Assembly: GCA_913052445.1 (NCBI GenBank)
Contig: CAJXDP010000003.1
Span: forward strand, 59,744-123,743
From: an uncultured Formosa sp.
GTDB lineage: Bacteria; Bacteroidota; Bacteroidia; Flavobacteriales; Flavobacteriaceae
Direction of reading: 5' to 3'
Length of the DNA stretch: 64,000 nucleotides
Shown: piece after piece, positions 40,240 to 49,949 of the stretch
How the letters are laid out: each line of letters begins with the position of its first letter
Position numbering within the stretch: the stretch's first letter is position 1
Notes under the pieces: model-generated
What the model saw: only the letters and a program-made list of their open reading frames with translations
What the model was told of the DNA's origin: nothing
The model's database searches: none
Made by a program: the position numbers and the translations under genes

Positions 40240-41571
40240 ATGCTTAAAACATTCCAAAGTCTTTTACAAGGAAAGTTATCTTTTTTAGAAGAATCTAGCT
40301 TATTAGTGGCTGTTTCTGGTGGATTAGATAGCATGGTTTTGGTCGACTTATGCAAGAAGACAGGATTAAATATTTCTTTAGCGCATTGTAACTTTAAGAT
40401 GAGAGGTCTTGAAAGTAATAAGGATGTAGATTTTATTAAATCTTATGCTGAAATTCACAACATAGAGTTTTTTAGTACTGCTTTTGATACCGATACTTAT
40501 GCTAAGTCCTCTAAACAATCTATTCAAATGGCTGCACGACAGCTAAGATATCAGTGGTTTGAATCATTGCAGGAACAACATCGTTTTGATTTCGTTTTAA
40601 CAGCCCACCATGCAGACGATAACTTAGAGACATTTTTAATTAATCTATCTCGTGGAACAGGTTTAGGGGGACTTACTGGAATTCCGGAAATAAATGGATC
40701 TATAGTTCGACCAATTCTAGATTTTTCTAGAGATGAGATTTTAGATTATGCAATCTCAGAAAAATTAAAATGGCGTGAAGACAGCTCCAATAAAAACAAG
40801 ATGTATTTGCGTAATAACTTACGTCACTCAATAATTCCTTTATTAAAAGAAATCAACCCATCTTTTATCGATAGTTTTAAGAAAACTCAAGATCATTTAA
40901 AAGGATCACAATCCATAATAGAAGATTATCTTTTAGATATTGAAGATTTGGTAATTGAATCTGTAAGTGAAAATAAGATATTATACAAAATCAATTTGAT
41001 AGAAAGCTTAAATAATCCCAAAGCATATCTTTATCAACTTTTTAAGCCTTATGGCTTTACAGATTGGAATAAAATCACAGATCTTTTAAAAGCACAAACA
41101 GGGAAACAAATATCATCTCCATCACACCGTCTTATTAAAAACAGAAATCATTTACTTTTATGCAAGTTGGAAGCTCCATTTGAATTAGACATTTCTATTG
41201 AAAGTTTACAGTCATTAGTTAAAATCCCTAGTCACAACATCGTTTTAAAAATGGAATCAACTAATTCTAATTTAATTATGTCTGGCGAATCATTGCTTTT
41301 AGATTCAGATTCTCTAATATTCCCGCTTAAAGTACGTACTTGGCAAGAAGGTGATTACTTTTATCCAAGCGGTATGAGGGGTAAGAAAAAGTTGAGCAAG
41401 TTTTTTAAAGACGAAAAGATTTCTTTAATTGATAAAGAAAACGCCTTAATTTTGTGTAGTGATGATCAAGTTGTGTGGATTTTAGGTTCGCGTTCTGATA
41501 AACGATTTATAGTAACCAAAAAGACAACTAATTTTTTGAAAATTTCAATAGAATATAATGCCCATAGTTGA
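40240..41571 (+). CDS. tilS: tRNA(Ile)-lysidine synthetase
   Basis: VAVSGGLDSMVLVDL PP-loop, AHHADDNLETFLINLSRGTGLGGL, C-terminal KLSKFFKDEKIS. Confidence 0.95.
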   Translation: MLKTFQSLLQGKLSFLEESSLLVAVSGGLDSMVLVDLCKKTGLNISLAHCNFKMRGLESNKDVDFIKSYAEIHNIEFFSTAFDTDTYAKSSKQSIQMAARQLRYQWFESLQEQHRFDFVLTAHHADDNLETFLINLSRGTGLGGLTGIPEINGSIVRPILDFSRDEILDYAISEKLKWREDSSNKNKMYLRNNLRHSIIPLLKEINPSFIDSFKKTQDHLKGSQSIIEDYLLDIEDLVIESVSENKILYKINLIESLNNPKAYLYQLFKPYGFTDWNKITDLLKAQTGKQISSPSHRLIKNRNHLLLCKLEAPFELDISIESLQSLVKIPSHNIVLKMESTNSNLIMSGESLLLDSDSLIFPLKVRTWQEGDYFYPSGMRGKKKLSKFFKDEKISLIDKENALILCSDDQVVWILGSRSDKRFIVTKKTTNFLKISIEYNAHS

Positions 41572-42517
41572 TAGCTCTTATAAGTCTTCTTTTCTTTTTA
41601 GAAACGCGTTCATAGCTACTGTTTACTCAGGACTAATTAGACGAATAAAAATAAATCAATTTAGAGAACGAATTTCCCTCAGAGATGACGATTTTATTGA
41701 TTTAGATTGGAGTTATGGAGACAACCCAACGAAATCTGTTGTCATATTATTACATGGAATGGAGGGTCATGGTCAGCGTCCATATATTACAGGCCCAGCA
41801 CTATTATTTAATAAAAATCACATTGATGCTATTTGTGTAAATTTTCGCTGCTGTAGTGGAGAACTAAATCGAAAGTATTCTTCCTACCACTCTGGAATGA
41901 CAGAAGATTTGGAAGACATTGTGAAGCATGTTATTTCAATGAATAAGTACGATTCAATTTTTATAAAAGGCATTAGCCTTGGTGCAAATATGCTTTTAAA
42001 ATACTTTGGAGAATGCAATAACATTCCTTCGCAAGTAAAAGGAGCAATGGCCGTTTCTGCTCCCTGTGATTTATCTGGATCTGCAAAAGCACTTCATGAA
42101 GTCAGAAACCTGCCTTATCAAATCAATTTTTTATGGGGGCTTCTAAAACGTTTAAAGTTAAAACAAAAACAGTACCCCAATTTAATTACAAAGACTCAAG
42201 TGAGATCTATTTGGACTCTTAATGATTTTGACGAAGTTTACACATCCCGTGCTCATGGATTTAAAAATGCACAAGAGTACTATAAAAAAGCGAGTAGTCT
42301 TCACTTTTTGAACAATATTAAAACCCCCGTACTTATTTTAAACGCACTGAACGATTCTTTTTTATCCAAAGGCTGTTTCCCTTATAAGGAAGCTAAAGAA
42401 AATCCGTTTCTGTATTTAGAAACTCCTCTCAAAGGTGGACATGTTGGATTTGTCTGTCGGAATGATTTTTATTACAATGAAAAACGAGCTCTTGAGTTTT
42501 TCCTAGAATGTAAGTAA
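41558..42517 (+). CDS. YheT-family alpha/beta hydrolase
   Basis: ILLHGMEGHGQRPYI, VNFRCCSGELNR, IKGISLGANMLLKYFGE, GGHVGFV. Confidence 0.88.
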   Translation: MPIVDSSYKSSFLFRNAFIATVYSGLIRRIKINQFRERISLRDDDFIDLDWSYGDNPTKSVVILLHGMEGHGQRPYITGPALLFNKNHIDAICVNFRCCSGELNRKYSSYHSGMTEDLEDIVKHVISMNKYDSIFIKGISLGANMLLKYFGECNNIPSQVKGAMAVSAPCDLSGSAKALHEVRNLPYQINFLWGLLKRLKLKQKQYPNLITKTQVRSIWTLNDFDEVYTSRAHGFKNAQEYYKKASSLHFLNNIKTPVLILNALNDSFLSKGCFPYKEAKENPFLYLETPLKGGHVGFVCRNDFYYNEKRALEFFLECK

Positions 42518-43084
42518 AGTTTTATATATTTTGTCTATTGGAAACCCCATAACATTAAAATAAGAGCCTTCTATTTTCGTTACAGCAACTTGTCCAATCC
42601 AATCTTGAATACCGTAAGCCCCAGCTTTGTCCAGCACCTTAAAATTTTTGATATAGTAGTAAATTTCTGATTTACTCAGTTGTTTAAAAGTTACTTTGGT
42701 AATGGAGTTAATGATTTTTTCTTTACCTATTGATTTGAAACATACTGATGTAATTACTTCATGCGTGTGGCCACTTAAGGATTTTAGAATTTTGTAGGCA
42801 TCTTTTTCGTCTTTTGGCTTACCTAAAGCAGTATTTTTAAACCAAACAATAGTGTCACTAGTAATAAGAATATCATCAGGAGCGAGTGTATCTTCAAAAG
42901 GCAAGGATTTAAGTTGTGCTAAATAATCAGATATTTCAAAATGTCTTAACTGATCTGGGTATTCCTCTTTGACTTGCTTAATTCGTATCTCGACTTCTAA
43001 TCCTAATCCTTTAATGAGCTCCTGCCTTCTTGGAGATGAAGACGCCAAAATTAAGTGCTTGTTTTTTAAAACCTCTGCTAGCAT
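42503..43084 (-). CDS. Maf family nucleotide pyrophosphatase
   Basis: LILASSSPRRQELIKGLGL, ITSDTIVWF, GLD/AGAYGIQDWIG, GSYFNVMGFPI. Confidence 0.95.
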   Translation of the reverse strand: MLAEVLKNKHLILASSSPRRQELIKGLGLEVEIRIKQVKEEYPDQLRHFEISDYLAQLKSLPFEDTLAPDDILITSDTIVWFKNTALGKPKDEKDAYKILKSLSGHTHEVITSVCFKSIGKEKIINSITKVTFKQLSKSEIYYYIKNFKVLDKAGAYGIQDWIGQVAVTKIEGSYFNVMGFPIDKIYKTLLTF

Positions 43085-43093
43085 AATTATAGT

Positions 43094-43624
43094 TTAATCA
43101 TATTTTGCATCGAATACTTTCAACCAATGACCTTGTACTTTTAAAACTTGTTCAATAATATCACGAACAGCTCCATCGCCTCCGTTCTTATGTGAAATGT
43201 ATTTCGAAACGGCTTTGACTTCAGGAACAGCGTCTTGAGGACAGCAGGGGAGTCCTACAAGTTTCATAGGTGGTGTGTCTGGAATATCATCTCCCATATA
43301 TACCACATTTTCAGGATTTATTTGGTGCTTTGCAAAAAGAGCATTCAGATTACTGACTTTGTCATGTGCACCTAAACTAATTTCTTGAACTCCTAATCCT
43401 TTCAGCCGTTTTCTGACTCCTTCGTTTTTTCCTCCAGAAATAATACAAATTAAAAAACCAGTATCTACAGCCGTTTTAAGAGCAAATCCATCCCTAGTGC
43501 TCATTTTTCTTAGCATTTCACCTTCGCTAGTGACTAAAACCGAACTGTCAGTTAATACGCCGTCAACATCAAAAATAAATGCTGTAATGTCTTTTAGATA
43601 TTCTTTATAGCTTTTTGAGTCCAT
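43094..43624 (-). CDS. kdsC: 3-deoxy-D-manno-octulosonate 8-phosphate phosphatase-like HAD protein
   Basis: AFIFDVDGVLTDSSV, STRDGFALKTAVDTGF, YMGDDIPDTPPM. Confidence 0.88.
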   Translation of the reverse strand: MDSKSYKEYLKDITAFIFDVDGVLTDSSVLVTSEGEMLRKMSTRDGFALKTAVDTGFLICIISGGKNEGVRKRLKGLGVQEISLGAHDKVSNLNALFAKHQINPENVVYMGDDIPDTPPMKLVGLPCCPQDAVPEVKAVSKYISHKNGGDGAVRDIIEQVLKVQGHWLKVFDAKYD

Positions 43625-44375
43625 GTGTCGTTTTTATTGAATTTGTAAGTTGTTTGTATAATGATTGATATTCGGGGTGGCTTTCTAGGTTTCTTAAATG
43701 GTGATTAATGGTTACATAGTCATTTCGTTTAGCAGGTCCTGTTTGTGCATTGTATGGAGACATAAGCTGCACTTTTCTTGCAGTTTCTAGAATTAAGGGC
43801 TTTAATACATCGAAGTTAACACTTTTATAATCAGTAAGTTCATGGGCAATACGATACAGTTGATTCGAAAAGTTATTGATAAACACGGCAGATAAGTGTA
43901 AGGCTTGCCGTTGCTCTGTATTAATCATGTATGATGGACTTCCCATGTAGGTTGCAAGAGTTTTAAGCTGATCAGAATCTTCCTTGTCCATTGTTTCAAT
44001 ACAAAAGGGAATTTCTGAAAACTTAAGATCAGAGTTCTTAGAAAAGGTTTGAAGCGGATAAAAAACACCTCTTTTGTGCTTCATGTCTAGTTTTTTAAGT
44101 GCTACGCTACCAGAAGTATGGACTACTAATCGATTTTCGAAAGGTAATTGTTTAGAAAGCTCTTCAATTGCTTTATCATTTATAGCAATAATATAGATAT
44201 CTGCAAGTTTTAGATTATTTAAGTTATTACATAACTCAATTTCTTTGGTTGGTCCAACAATTGACTTTTTGTCTCGAATGTACCATTGAATTAAGTTAAT
44301 CTTTTCTGAAGATTCAAAGGCCTTCACTAAATGAGATCCTACATTTCCTGCTCCTATAACTATAACTGATATCAT
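43605..44375 (-). CDS. Rossmann-like and DUF2520 domain-containing protein
   Basis: VIVIGAGNVGSHLVKAFE; HTSGSVALKKL; HLSAVFINNFSNQLYRIAHEL. Confidence 0.88.
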   Translation of the reverse strand: MISVIVIGAGNVGSHLVKAFESSEKINLIQWYIRDKKSIVGPTKEIELCNNLNNLKLADIYIIAINDKAIEELSKQLPFENRLVVHTSGSVALKKLDMKHKRGVFYPLQTFSKNSDLKFSEIPFCIETMDKEDSDQLKTLATYMGSPSYMINTEQRQALHLSAVFINNFSNQLYRIAHELTDYKSVNFDVLKPLILETARKVQLMSPYNAQTGPAKRNDYVTINHHLRNLESHPEYQSLYKQLTNSIKTTHGLKKL

Positions 44376-44528
44376 TTAGCTAAAATAAACAAGTAATCTG
44401 TCTTTTGAAAGTTTAACCAAAGCAATGCCCTTATTTTATTTAAATATCTGTTAAATCCGATTAATATAAATAACTTTTCTTATTTAAATAAGTACATTTG
44501 CAACTTAATAAAAAGAGTCTTTTTTGAG

Positions 44529-47500
44529 ATGCTAAAAAAATTTACAAATCTTCTTTTTTCAACTCGTTTAACAGGAACACTTTTCATTGTTTTTGCAATT
44601 GCAATGGCTGTAGGAACTTTTATGGATCAAGGCCAAAGCACATCACCAACTCCATATTCGAGAACACTTATTTATAACGCTTGGTGGTTTGAAGCAATTA
44701 TGGGTGTTTTCATTATTAATTTTACGGGAAATATTTTTAGATATCGATTATTAAGAAAAGAAAAATGGGCCACATTAACACTGCATCTTTCTTTTATATT
44801 TATTCTTTTGGGTGCGTTTATTACACGATATTATGGTTTTGAAGGTATGATGGCGATTCGTGAAGGCGCCACTGAAAATACTTTTTTATCTCAGAAGACA
44901 TACTTAACAACTTATATTGATGGCGATTTTGAAATTAATGGGCAGCTTCAACGCCGTGTAGAAGAAGATGAAGTTGATTTTTCGCCACGACTCTTAAATA
45001 AATACTTACTTAACACTTCCTACAGTAGCTCCGAAGTTTCTGTTGAATTAGTTGATTTTATTGCAGGTGCTGAAGAAGACATTATTCCATCTGATGACGG
45101 TGAGTATTATTTAAAAATTGTAGAAGCAGCAGACGGAGCTCCTCATAATCACTTCTTAAAATTAGGCCAGGTTAGCAGTATTCATAATGTACTATATGCG
45201 CTTAACAAACCAACTGATGGAGCTATTAATATTACCTATACTGAAAATGATTTAACAATTCAGTCTCCATACGAAGGCGAATATATGACTATGGCTACTC
45301 GTTTTCAAGGCCGTTTGAAAAAAGACAGTATTCAAACCTTAGTTTTACGCTCGCGTTACATTATTGGAAATCAAGCTATAGTTTTTCCAAAACCAGTAAT
45401 CAAAGGTGGATTTGATATTGTTAAAAAATCTAAATTACTAAAAGGTGACGAAGACGGAATTGCCTTAAAAGTTTCCGCTAATGGTGATACAAAAATAGTT
45501 AAGTTACTAGGGGGTAAGGGTACTAAAAACCCATTTAAACAAATTGAAGTTGGTGGGTTAGAATTTGCCTTTAAATATGGTTCTAAGCTCATGGAACTTC
45601 CCTTTGAAGTTAAACTAAACAATTTTATAGCAGAGCGCTACCCAGGGACAGAGAAAAGCTATGCCTCATTTGAAAGTAAAGTGAGTGTGTTAGATGCTGA
45701 AAAAGGGGATTTTGATTTTCACATTTATATGAATAATATATTAAACCATCGTGGATATAAATTTTTTCAATCTTCTTTTGATCCTGATGAAGAAGGGACG
45801 ATTTTATCTGTAAATCATGACTATTGGGGTACATGGTTTACATATTTGGGTTATTATCTATTGTATTTTGGGTTAATGGCTGTTTTATTATCAAAGCATG
45901 CGCGTATGGAATCTTTAAGACGTCAGCTTGATAAGATTAAGATTAAGAAATCTAAGCTGGTGATGATAGTTTTATTTTTGATTTCTTTTAATGGATATTC
46001 ACAAACATCTCATGGCTCTGATCATACTAACTTACGTCCAACAGAAACACAGTTAGATTCAATTTTAAAACTCAACATCACCCCACCATTACAAGCTGAT
46101 CTTTTTGGTCATTTAGTTATACAAGACACCGATGGGCGGATGAAGCCAATAAATACTTATGCGTCGGAATTACTTCGTAAGCTAAGTAAAAAAGATATCT
46201 ATAAGGGTTTTGATGCAAACCAAGTATTCCTCTCCATGCAGGAGAGTCCACAACTATGGTATAATGTTCCTTTAATCTATCTAAAAGCTAAAAAAGCAGA
46301 CACGATTCGAACCTTATTAGGGCTAAATAAATCTGCCAAATATGCTGCTTTGGTAGACTTTTTAGATCCAAATTTAGATTACAAACTTGGACCTTATTTA
46401 GAGGATGCTTACAGTGCTCAAGTACCCACTGCTATTCAAAAGATTTTCAAAGAGACTGATCAACGAGTAAGTTTATTGTTTAATACTTTAGAAGGAAGTG
46501 CTTTGCGTTTATATCCAATTCCTGATGATGAAAACAATACTTGGGTTTCTTCAAAAGGATTTAGAGAAGGTGGGTATGTATTAAAAGATTCACTTTATGG
46601 GAATTTTATTAAGACTGGTTTTATTGCTTACATGGCTACCCTTCAAAATGATAAAATTTTAAAGACAGATTTCTCAAAAAGTCAACAATTGTTAGAGGCG
46701 ATAAAAGCTACTCAAACAAAGTATGGTGGTGATACAACAATAAGTGAAGATAAAATTGAGACTGAAATTTTGTATAATCGCTATGATATTTTTAAGAAAC
46801 TATTTGAGTATTATATGTATGCTAGTAGTTTAATGTTCTTACTGCTTATTGTTCAAATCTTCAAAGATCGTAGCAGAGTTTTGTATTATTCAATTCAAAC
46901 GTTTAAGTATTTAATTTGGTTTTGTTTTGGACTTCACACGCTTGGTCTGATAGCACGCTGGTATATTTCAGGTCATGCGCCTTGGAGTGATGCTTACGAG
47001 TCCATGATTTATGTAGCTTGGGCTACGATGGCTTTTGGTGTAATGTTAGGGAAGAAAAGCGATTTAACGTTTGCGTCTACTGCTTTTGTAACCGCTATGA
47101 TATTGATGATCGCTCACTGGAATTGGATGGATCCTTCAATTGGAAACTTGCAGCCGGTTCTAAATAGTTATTGGTTAATGATTCATGTAGCTATTATTGT
47201 TGGTAGCTATGGGCCATTTACATTAGGAATGATATTAGGCCTTATTACATTGCTGCTAATGATATTAACAAGTGAAAAGAATAAGGAAAAAATGGCTCTA
47301 AATATCAAAGAGCTTACTATTATTAATGAAATGGCCTTAACTGTCGGTTTAGTAATGCTGACAATAGGGAATTTCCTTGGAGGTATGTGGGCTAACGAAA
47401 GCTGGGGGCGTTATTGGGGGTGGGATCCCAAAGAAACATGGGCTTTGATAAGTATTATGATTTATGCTTTTGTTATTCACATGCGACTCATTCCTGGGTT

Positions 47501-47714
47501 AAGGTCTCGATTTGGCTTTAGTGTTGCTTCTGTGGTAGCATTTGGAAGTATAATGATGACTTACTTTGGGGTGAATTTTTACCTAGCTGGATTACACTCA
47601 TATGCAAAAGATGACCAAGAAATTAGCATTACTTACATTGTAGTTGCCCTAGTTTCATTGACTTTTATATCCATCTTAGCATATCGAAAGTATAAAAAAT
47701 ATTTTCTGAATTAA
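44529..47714 (+). CDS. ccsA: fused cytochrome c biogenesis protein CcsB(ResB)-CcsA
   Basis: ResB-like N-half and CcsA C-half with WGRYWGWDPKETWALISIMIYAFVIHMRL heme-handling motif; 1061 aa. Confidence 0.92.
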   Translation: MLKKFTNLLFSTRLTGTLFIVFAIAMAVGTFMDQGQSTSPTPYSRTLIYNAWWFEAIMGVFIINFTGNIFRYRLLRKEKWATLTLHLSFIFILLGAFITRYYGFEGMMAIREGATENTFLSQKTYLTTYIDGDFEINGQLQRRVEEDEVDFSPRLLNKYLLNTSYSSSEVSVELVDFIAGAEEDIIPSDDGEYYLKIVEAADGAPHNHFLKLGQVSSIHNVLYALNKPTDGAINITYTENDLTIQSPYEGEYMTMATRFQGRLKKDSIQTLVLRSRYIIGNQAIVFPKPVIKGGFDIVKKSKLLKGDEDGIALKVSANGDTKIVKLLGGKGTKNPFKQIEVGGLEFAFKYGSKLMELPFEVKLNNFIAERYPGTEKSYASFESKVSVLDAEKGDFDFHIYMNNILNHRGYKFFQSSFDPDEEGTILSVNHDYWGTWFTYLGYYLLYFGLMAVLLSKHARMESLRRQLDKIKIKKSKLVMIVLFLISFNGYSQTSHGSDHTNLRPTETQLDSILKLNITPPLQADLFGHLVIQDTDGRMKPINTYASELLRKLSKKDIYKGFDANQVFLSMQESPQLWYNVPLIYLKAKKADTIRTLLGLNKSAKYAALVDFLDPNLDYKLGPYLEDAYSAQVPTAIQKIFKETDQRVSLLFNTLEGSALRLYPIPDDENNTWVSSKGFREGGYVLKDSLYGNFIKTGFIAYMATLQNDKILKTDFSKSQQLLEAIKATQTKYGGDTTISEDKIETEILYNRYDIFKKLFEYYMYASSLMFLLLIVQIFKDRSRVLYYSIQTFKYLIWFCFGLHTLGLIARWYISGHAPWSDAYESMIYVAWATMAFGVMLGKKSDLTFASTAFVTAMILMIAHWNWMDPSIGNLQPVLNSYWLMIHVAIIVGSYGPFTLGMILGLITLLLMILTSEKNKEKMALNIKELTIINEMALTVGLVMLTIGNFLGGMWANESWGRYWGWDPKETWALISIMIYAFVIHMRLIPGLRSRFGFSVASVVAFGSIMMTYFGVNFYLAGLHSYAKDDQEISITYIVVALVSLTFISILAYRKYKKYFLN

Positions 47715-48376
47715 GTCGAAGTAAATAGGTCTTTAACTTTATCGTATTTAATAGTATTATAGTCAGAGATCAGTAAATCTGCTCTTGAGTAATCTTGATC
47801 TTTTGAGTTTTTACTTTTATAGGCGACACAAAAGAAATTGCCTTCTTTTGCTGCTATAATTCCATTGGTAGAATCTTCTATTACAAAACATTCATCAGTG
47901 GAGACCCCAGCTGCTTTTGCTGCATTTATAAATATTTCTGGATGTGGTTTTGAGGCTTTCAAATCTGCACCACTTAGTTTGTCCTTAAAATAAGGGTCTA
48001 ATTTAAAACGTTTCATCACATTGTTAATGGTCAATATAGATGCTGAAGATGCAAGAACTAGCTTGAGTCCATTGGCATGATAATTTTTAATAAGGTCTTT
48101 TACGCCATCAAGCAATTGAAGGTCAGGATCTTCAAAAAATAACTTAGTGAAATGTGCTCGCTTAGTATTCTCTAAATCAAGAGGTTTAACTTTCAACATA
48201 AACTGCTCACACAGGAATTCACAGATACTCCGAGTTGATTGGCCCGTAAAGCTACGATACATTGAATCGGATATCTGAATGTTGTAATCGTGAAACATCA
48301 TTAGGTAGGCTTTGTGGTGCAACGGCTCGGTGTCGACAATGACCCCATCCATATCAAAAAGTACTGCTTTTAACAT
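47711..48376 (-). CDS. HAD phosphatase, beta-phosphoglucomutase-like
   Basis: AVLFDMDGVIVDTEPLH, LVLASSAS, KASKPHPEIFINAAK, VIEDSTNGIIAAK. Confidence 0.9.
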   Translation of the reverse strand: MLKAVLFDMDGVIVDTEPLHHKAYLMMFHDYNIQISDSMYRSFTGQSTRSICEFLCEQFMLKVKPLDLENTKRAHFTKLFFEDPDLQLLDGVKDLIKNYHANGLKLVLASSASILTINNVMKRFKLDPYFKDKLSGADLKASKPHPEIFINAAKAAGVSTDECFVIEDSTNGIIAAKEGNFFCVAYKSKNSKDQDYSRADLLISDYNTIKYDKVKDLFTST

Positions 48377-48480
48377 CGTTTATTTTTTTACGAAGATAAT
48401 AAATACCAAGGGGTAGATTTTAGAAATAAACTAATAATAAACAACATTTTTTTTATACTTTGGACTTAAATTAAACTGAT

Positions 48481-48666
48481 ATGAAATTTATAAAAAAACT
48501 AGGGGTTACTAATATATTGCTGTTATGCTTGTGTGCAGTTATTATAGGGGTCTCCGAATATTTGTTTTTTTCTGGAGACAAGTTACACGGTATTTTTGTA
48601 GGGATCTGGGCACCAATGCTTTTAGGTCTAATGATATTTTTTAAACTCTTTCGCCTTGACCGCTAA
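48481..48666 (+). CDS. hypothetical small membrane protein
   Basis: 61 aa with two hydrophobic segments (NILLLCLCAVIIGVSEYLFF; IFVGIWAPMLLGLMIFF). Confidence 0.65.
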   Translation: MKFIKKLGVTNILLLCLCAVIIGVSEYLFFSGDKLHGIFVGIWAPMLLGLMIFFKLFRLDR

Positions 48667-48673
48667 TAATATA

Positions 48674-48763
48674 GTGATATCTTTTTCTGTATTTGTGTCG
48701 GTATGTGTCGTCATATGGGCCATTGTATTAATTAAACAGTTTAATGACATCGGAAAAAGCTAG
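48674..48763 (+). CDS. candidate 29-aa single-TM mini-protein (GTG start), not in ORF track
   Basis: VISFSVFVSVCVVIWAIVLIKQFNDIGKS*: hydrophobic helix and short charged tail; 7 nt after the preceding small membrane gene. Confidence 0.35.
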   Translation: MISFSVFVSVCVVIWAIVLIKQFNDIGKS

Positions 48764-48785
48764 ATTGATCTTATAATCCACCACC

Positions 48786-49946
48786 ATGAGTTCAAATATG
48801 AAAGGAATTAATACAATTTGTACCCACGCAGGTGCTTTAGAAGATACCAAATTTAAAGGCGCTGTTTCCCCTTTATACATGTCGACTTCTTATGACTTTT
48901 TAGATGTTGATACCAAGCGTTATCCTCGTTATTTCAATACTCCCAACCAAGAAAGTCTTTCTAGGAAAATTGCAGCTCTAGAACATGCGGAGGCGGCTAT
49001 GATCTTTGGATCTGGAATGGCAGCGATATCATCAACTTTGTTAACTTTTTTGAAATCTGGTGATCATGCAGTAATTCAAAATGATATTTATGGGGGAACA
49101 CGTAGTTTTATTGAGTCACATTTCAAGAGTTATGGCATAGATTACAGTTTTACTAAAGACCTTTCTTCAGAAGCTTTTGAACATTGTATTCAAGAAAATA
49201 CGAAATTAATATATATAGAAACCCCTTCAAATCCACTATTAAAACTGGTGGATCTTTTCGCAATTGCTAAATTAGCTAAAAGTCATAGTATCATTACAGC
49301 TGCTGATAATACTTTTGCATCTCCTATTGTTCAAAACCCTCTTGTTTTGGGAGTTGATATTGTCATGCACAGTGCTACTAAATATTTTGGAGGTCATAGT
49401 GATATAAGTGCAGGCGCTGTAGCATCTTCCAAAGAAATCATGAATAAAATATGGGATCTGTCAAAAGACTTTGGCGGTAATCTTAGCGATTATACAGTTT
49501 GGTTACTTGAAAGAAGTATGAAAACGTTGGGTATTAGAGTGAAAGCACAACAACGTAATGCAAAACGACTGGCTAAATTTTTAAATAAACATACTGGAGT
49601 CAAATCCGTTTATTATCCTGGTTTAAAAACAAATGAGTACCATAGTCTAGCTAAGATTCAAATGAAAGGATTTGGTGCCATGATGTCATTTGAGTTAACT
49701 GATGATCATAATGTTGTAGCCTTTTTAAAAGCGCTTCAACTTATCAAGCCATCAATGAGCTTGGCAGGGGTAGAGAGCACCATGTTATTACCCTCTAAAA
49801 CCTCCCATGCCTTACTTTCTCAGACTGACCGACTTTTACAAGGAATTTCAGATCAATTGATTCGTTTTTCGATAGGTATCGAATCTAAATCAGATTTAAT
49901 TAAAGATATTGAGCAGGCTATTTCTGTTAGTAAATATAAATCATAA
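48786..49946 (+). CDS. PLP-dependent trans-sulfuration enzyme (cystathionine gamma-synthase/beta-lyase family)
   Basis: YPRYFNTPNQESLSRKIAALEHAEAAMIFGSGMAA, IYIETPSNPLLKLVDL, IVMHSATKYFGGHSDISAG. Confidence 0.9.
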   Translation: MSSNMKGINTICTHAGALEDTKFKGAVSPLYMSTSYDFLDVDTKRYPRYFNTPNQESLSRKIAALEHAEAAMIFGSGMAAISSTLLTFLKSGDHAVIQNDIYGGTRSFIESHFKSYGIDYSFTKDLSSEAFEHCIQENTKLIYIETPSNPLLKLVDLFAIAKLAKSHSIITAADNTFASPIVQNPLVLGVDIVMHSATKYFGGHSDISAGAVASSKEIMNKIWDLSKDFGGNLSDYTVWLLERSMKTLGIRVKAQQRNAKRLAKFLNKHTGVKSVYYPGLKTNEYHSLAKIQMKGFGAMMSFELTDDHNVVAFLKALQLIKPSMSLAGVESTMLLPSKTSHALLSQTDRLLQGISDQLIRFSIGIESKSDLIKDIEQAISVSKYKS

Positions 49947-49949
49947 GTT

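Noticed and set aside
45371-45834. Antisense ORFs inside ccsBA
   Set aside because: No independent support; the sense frame is continuous.
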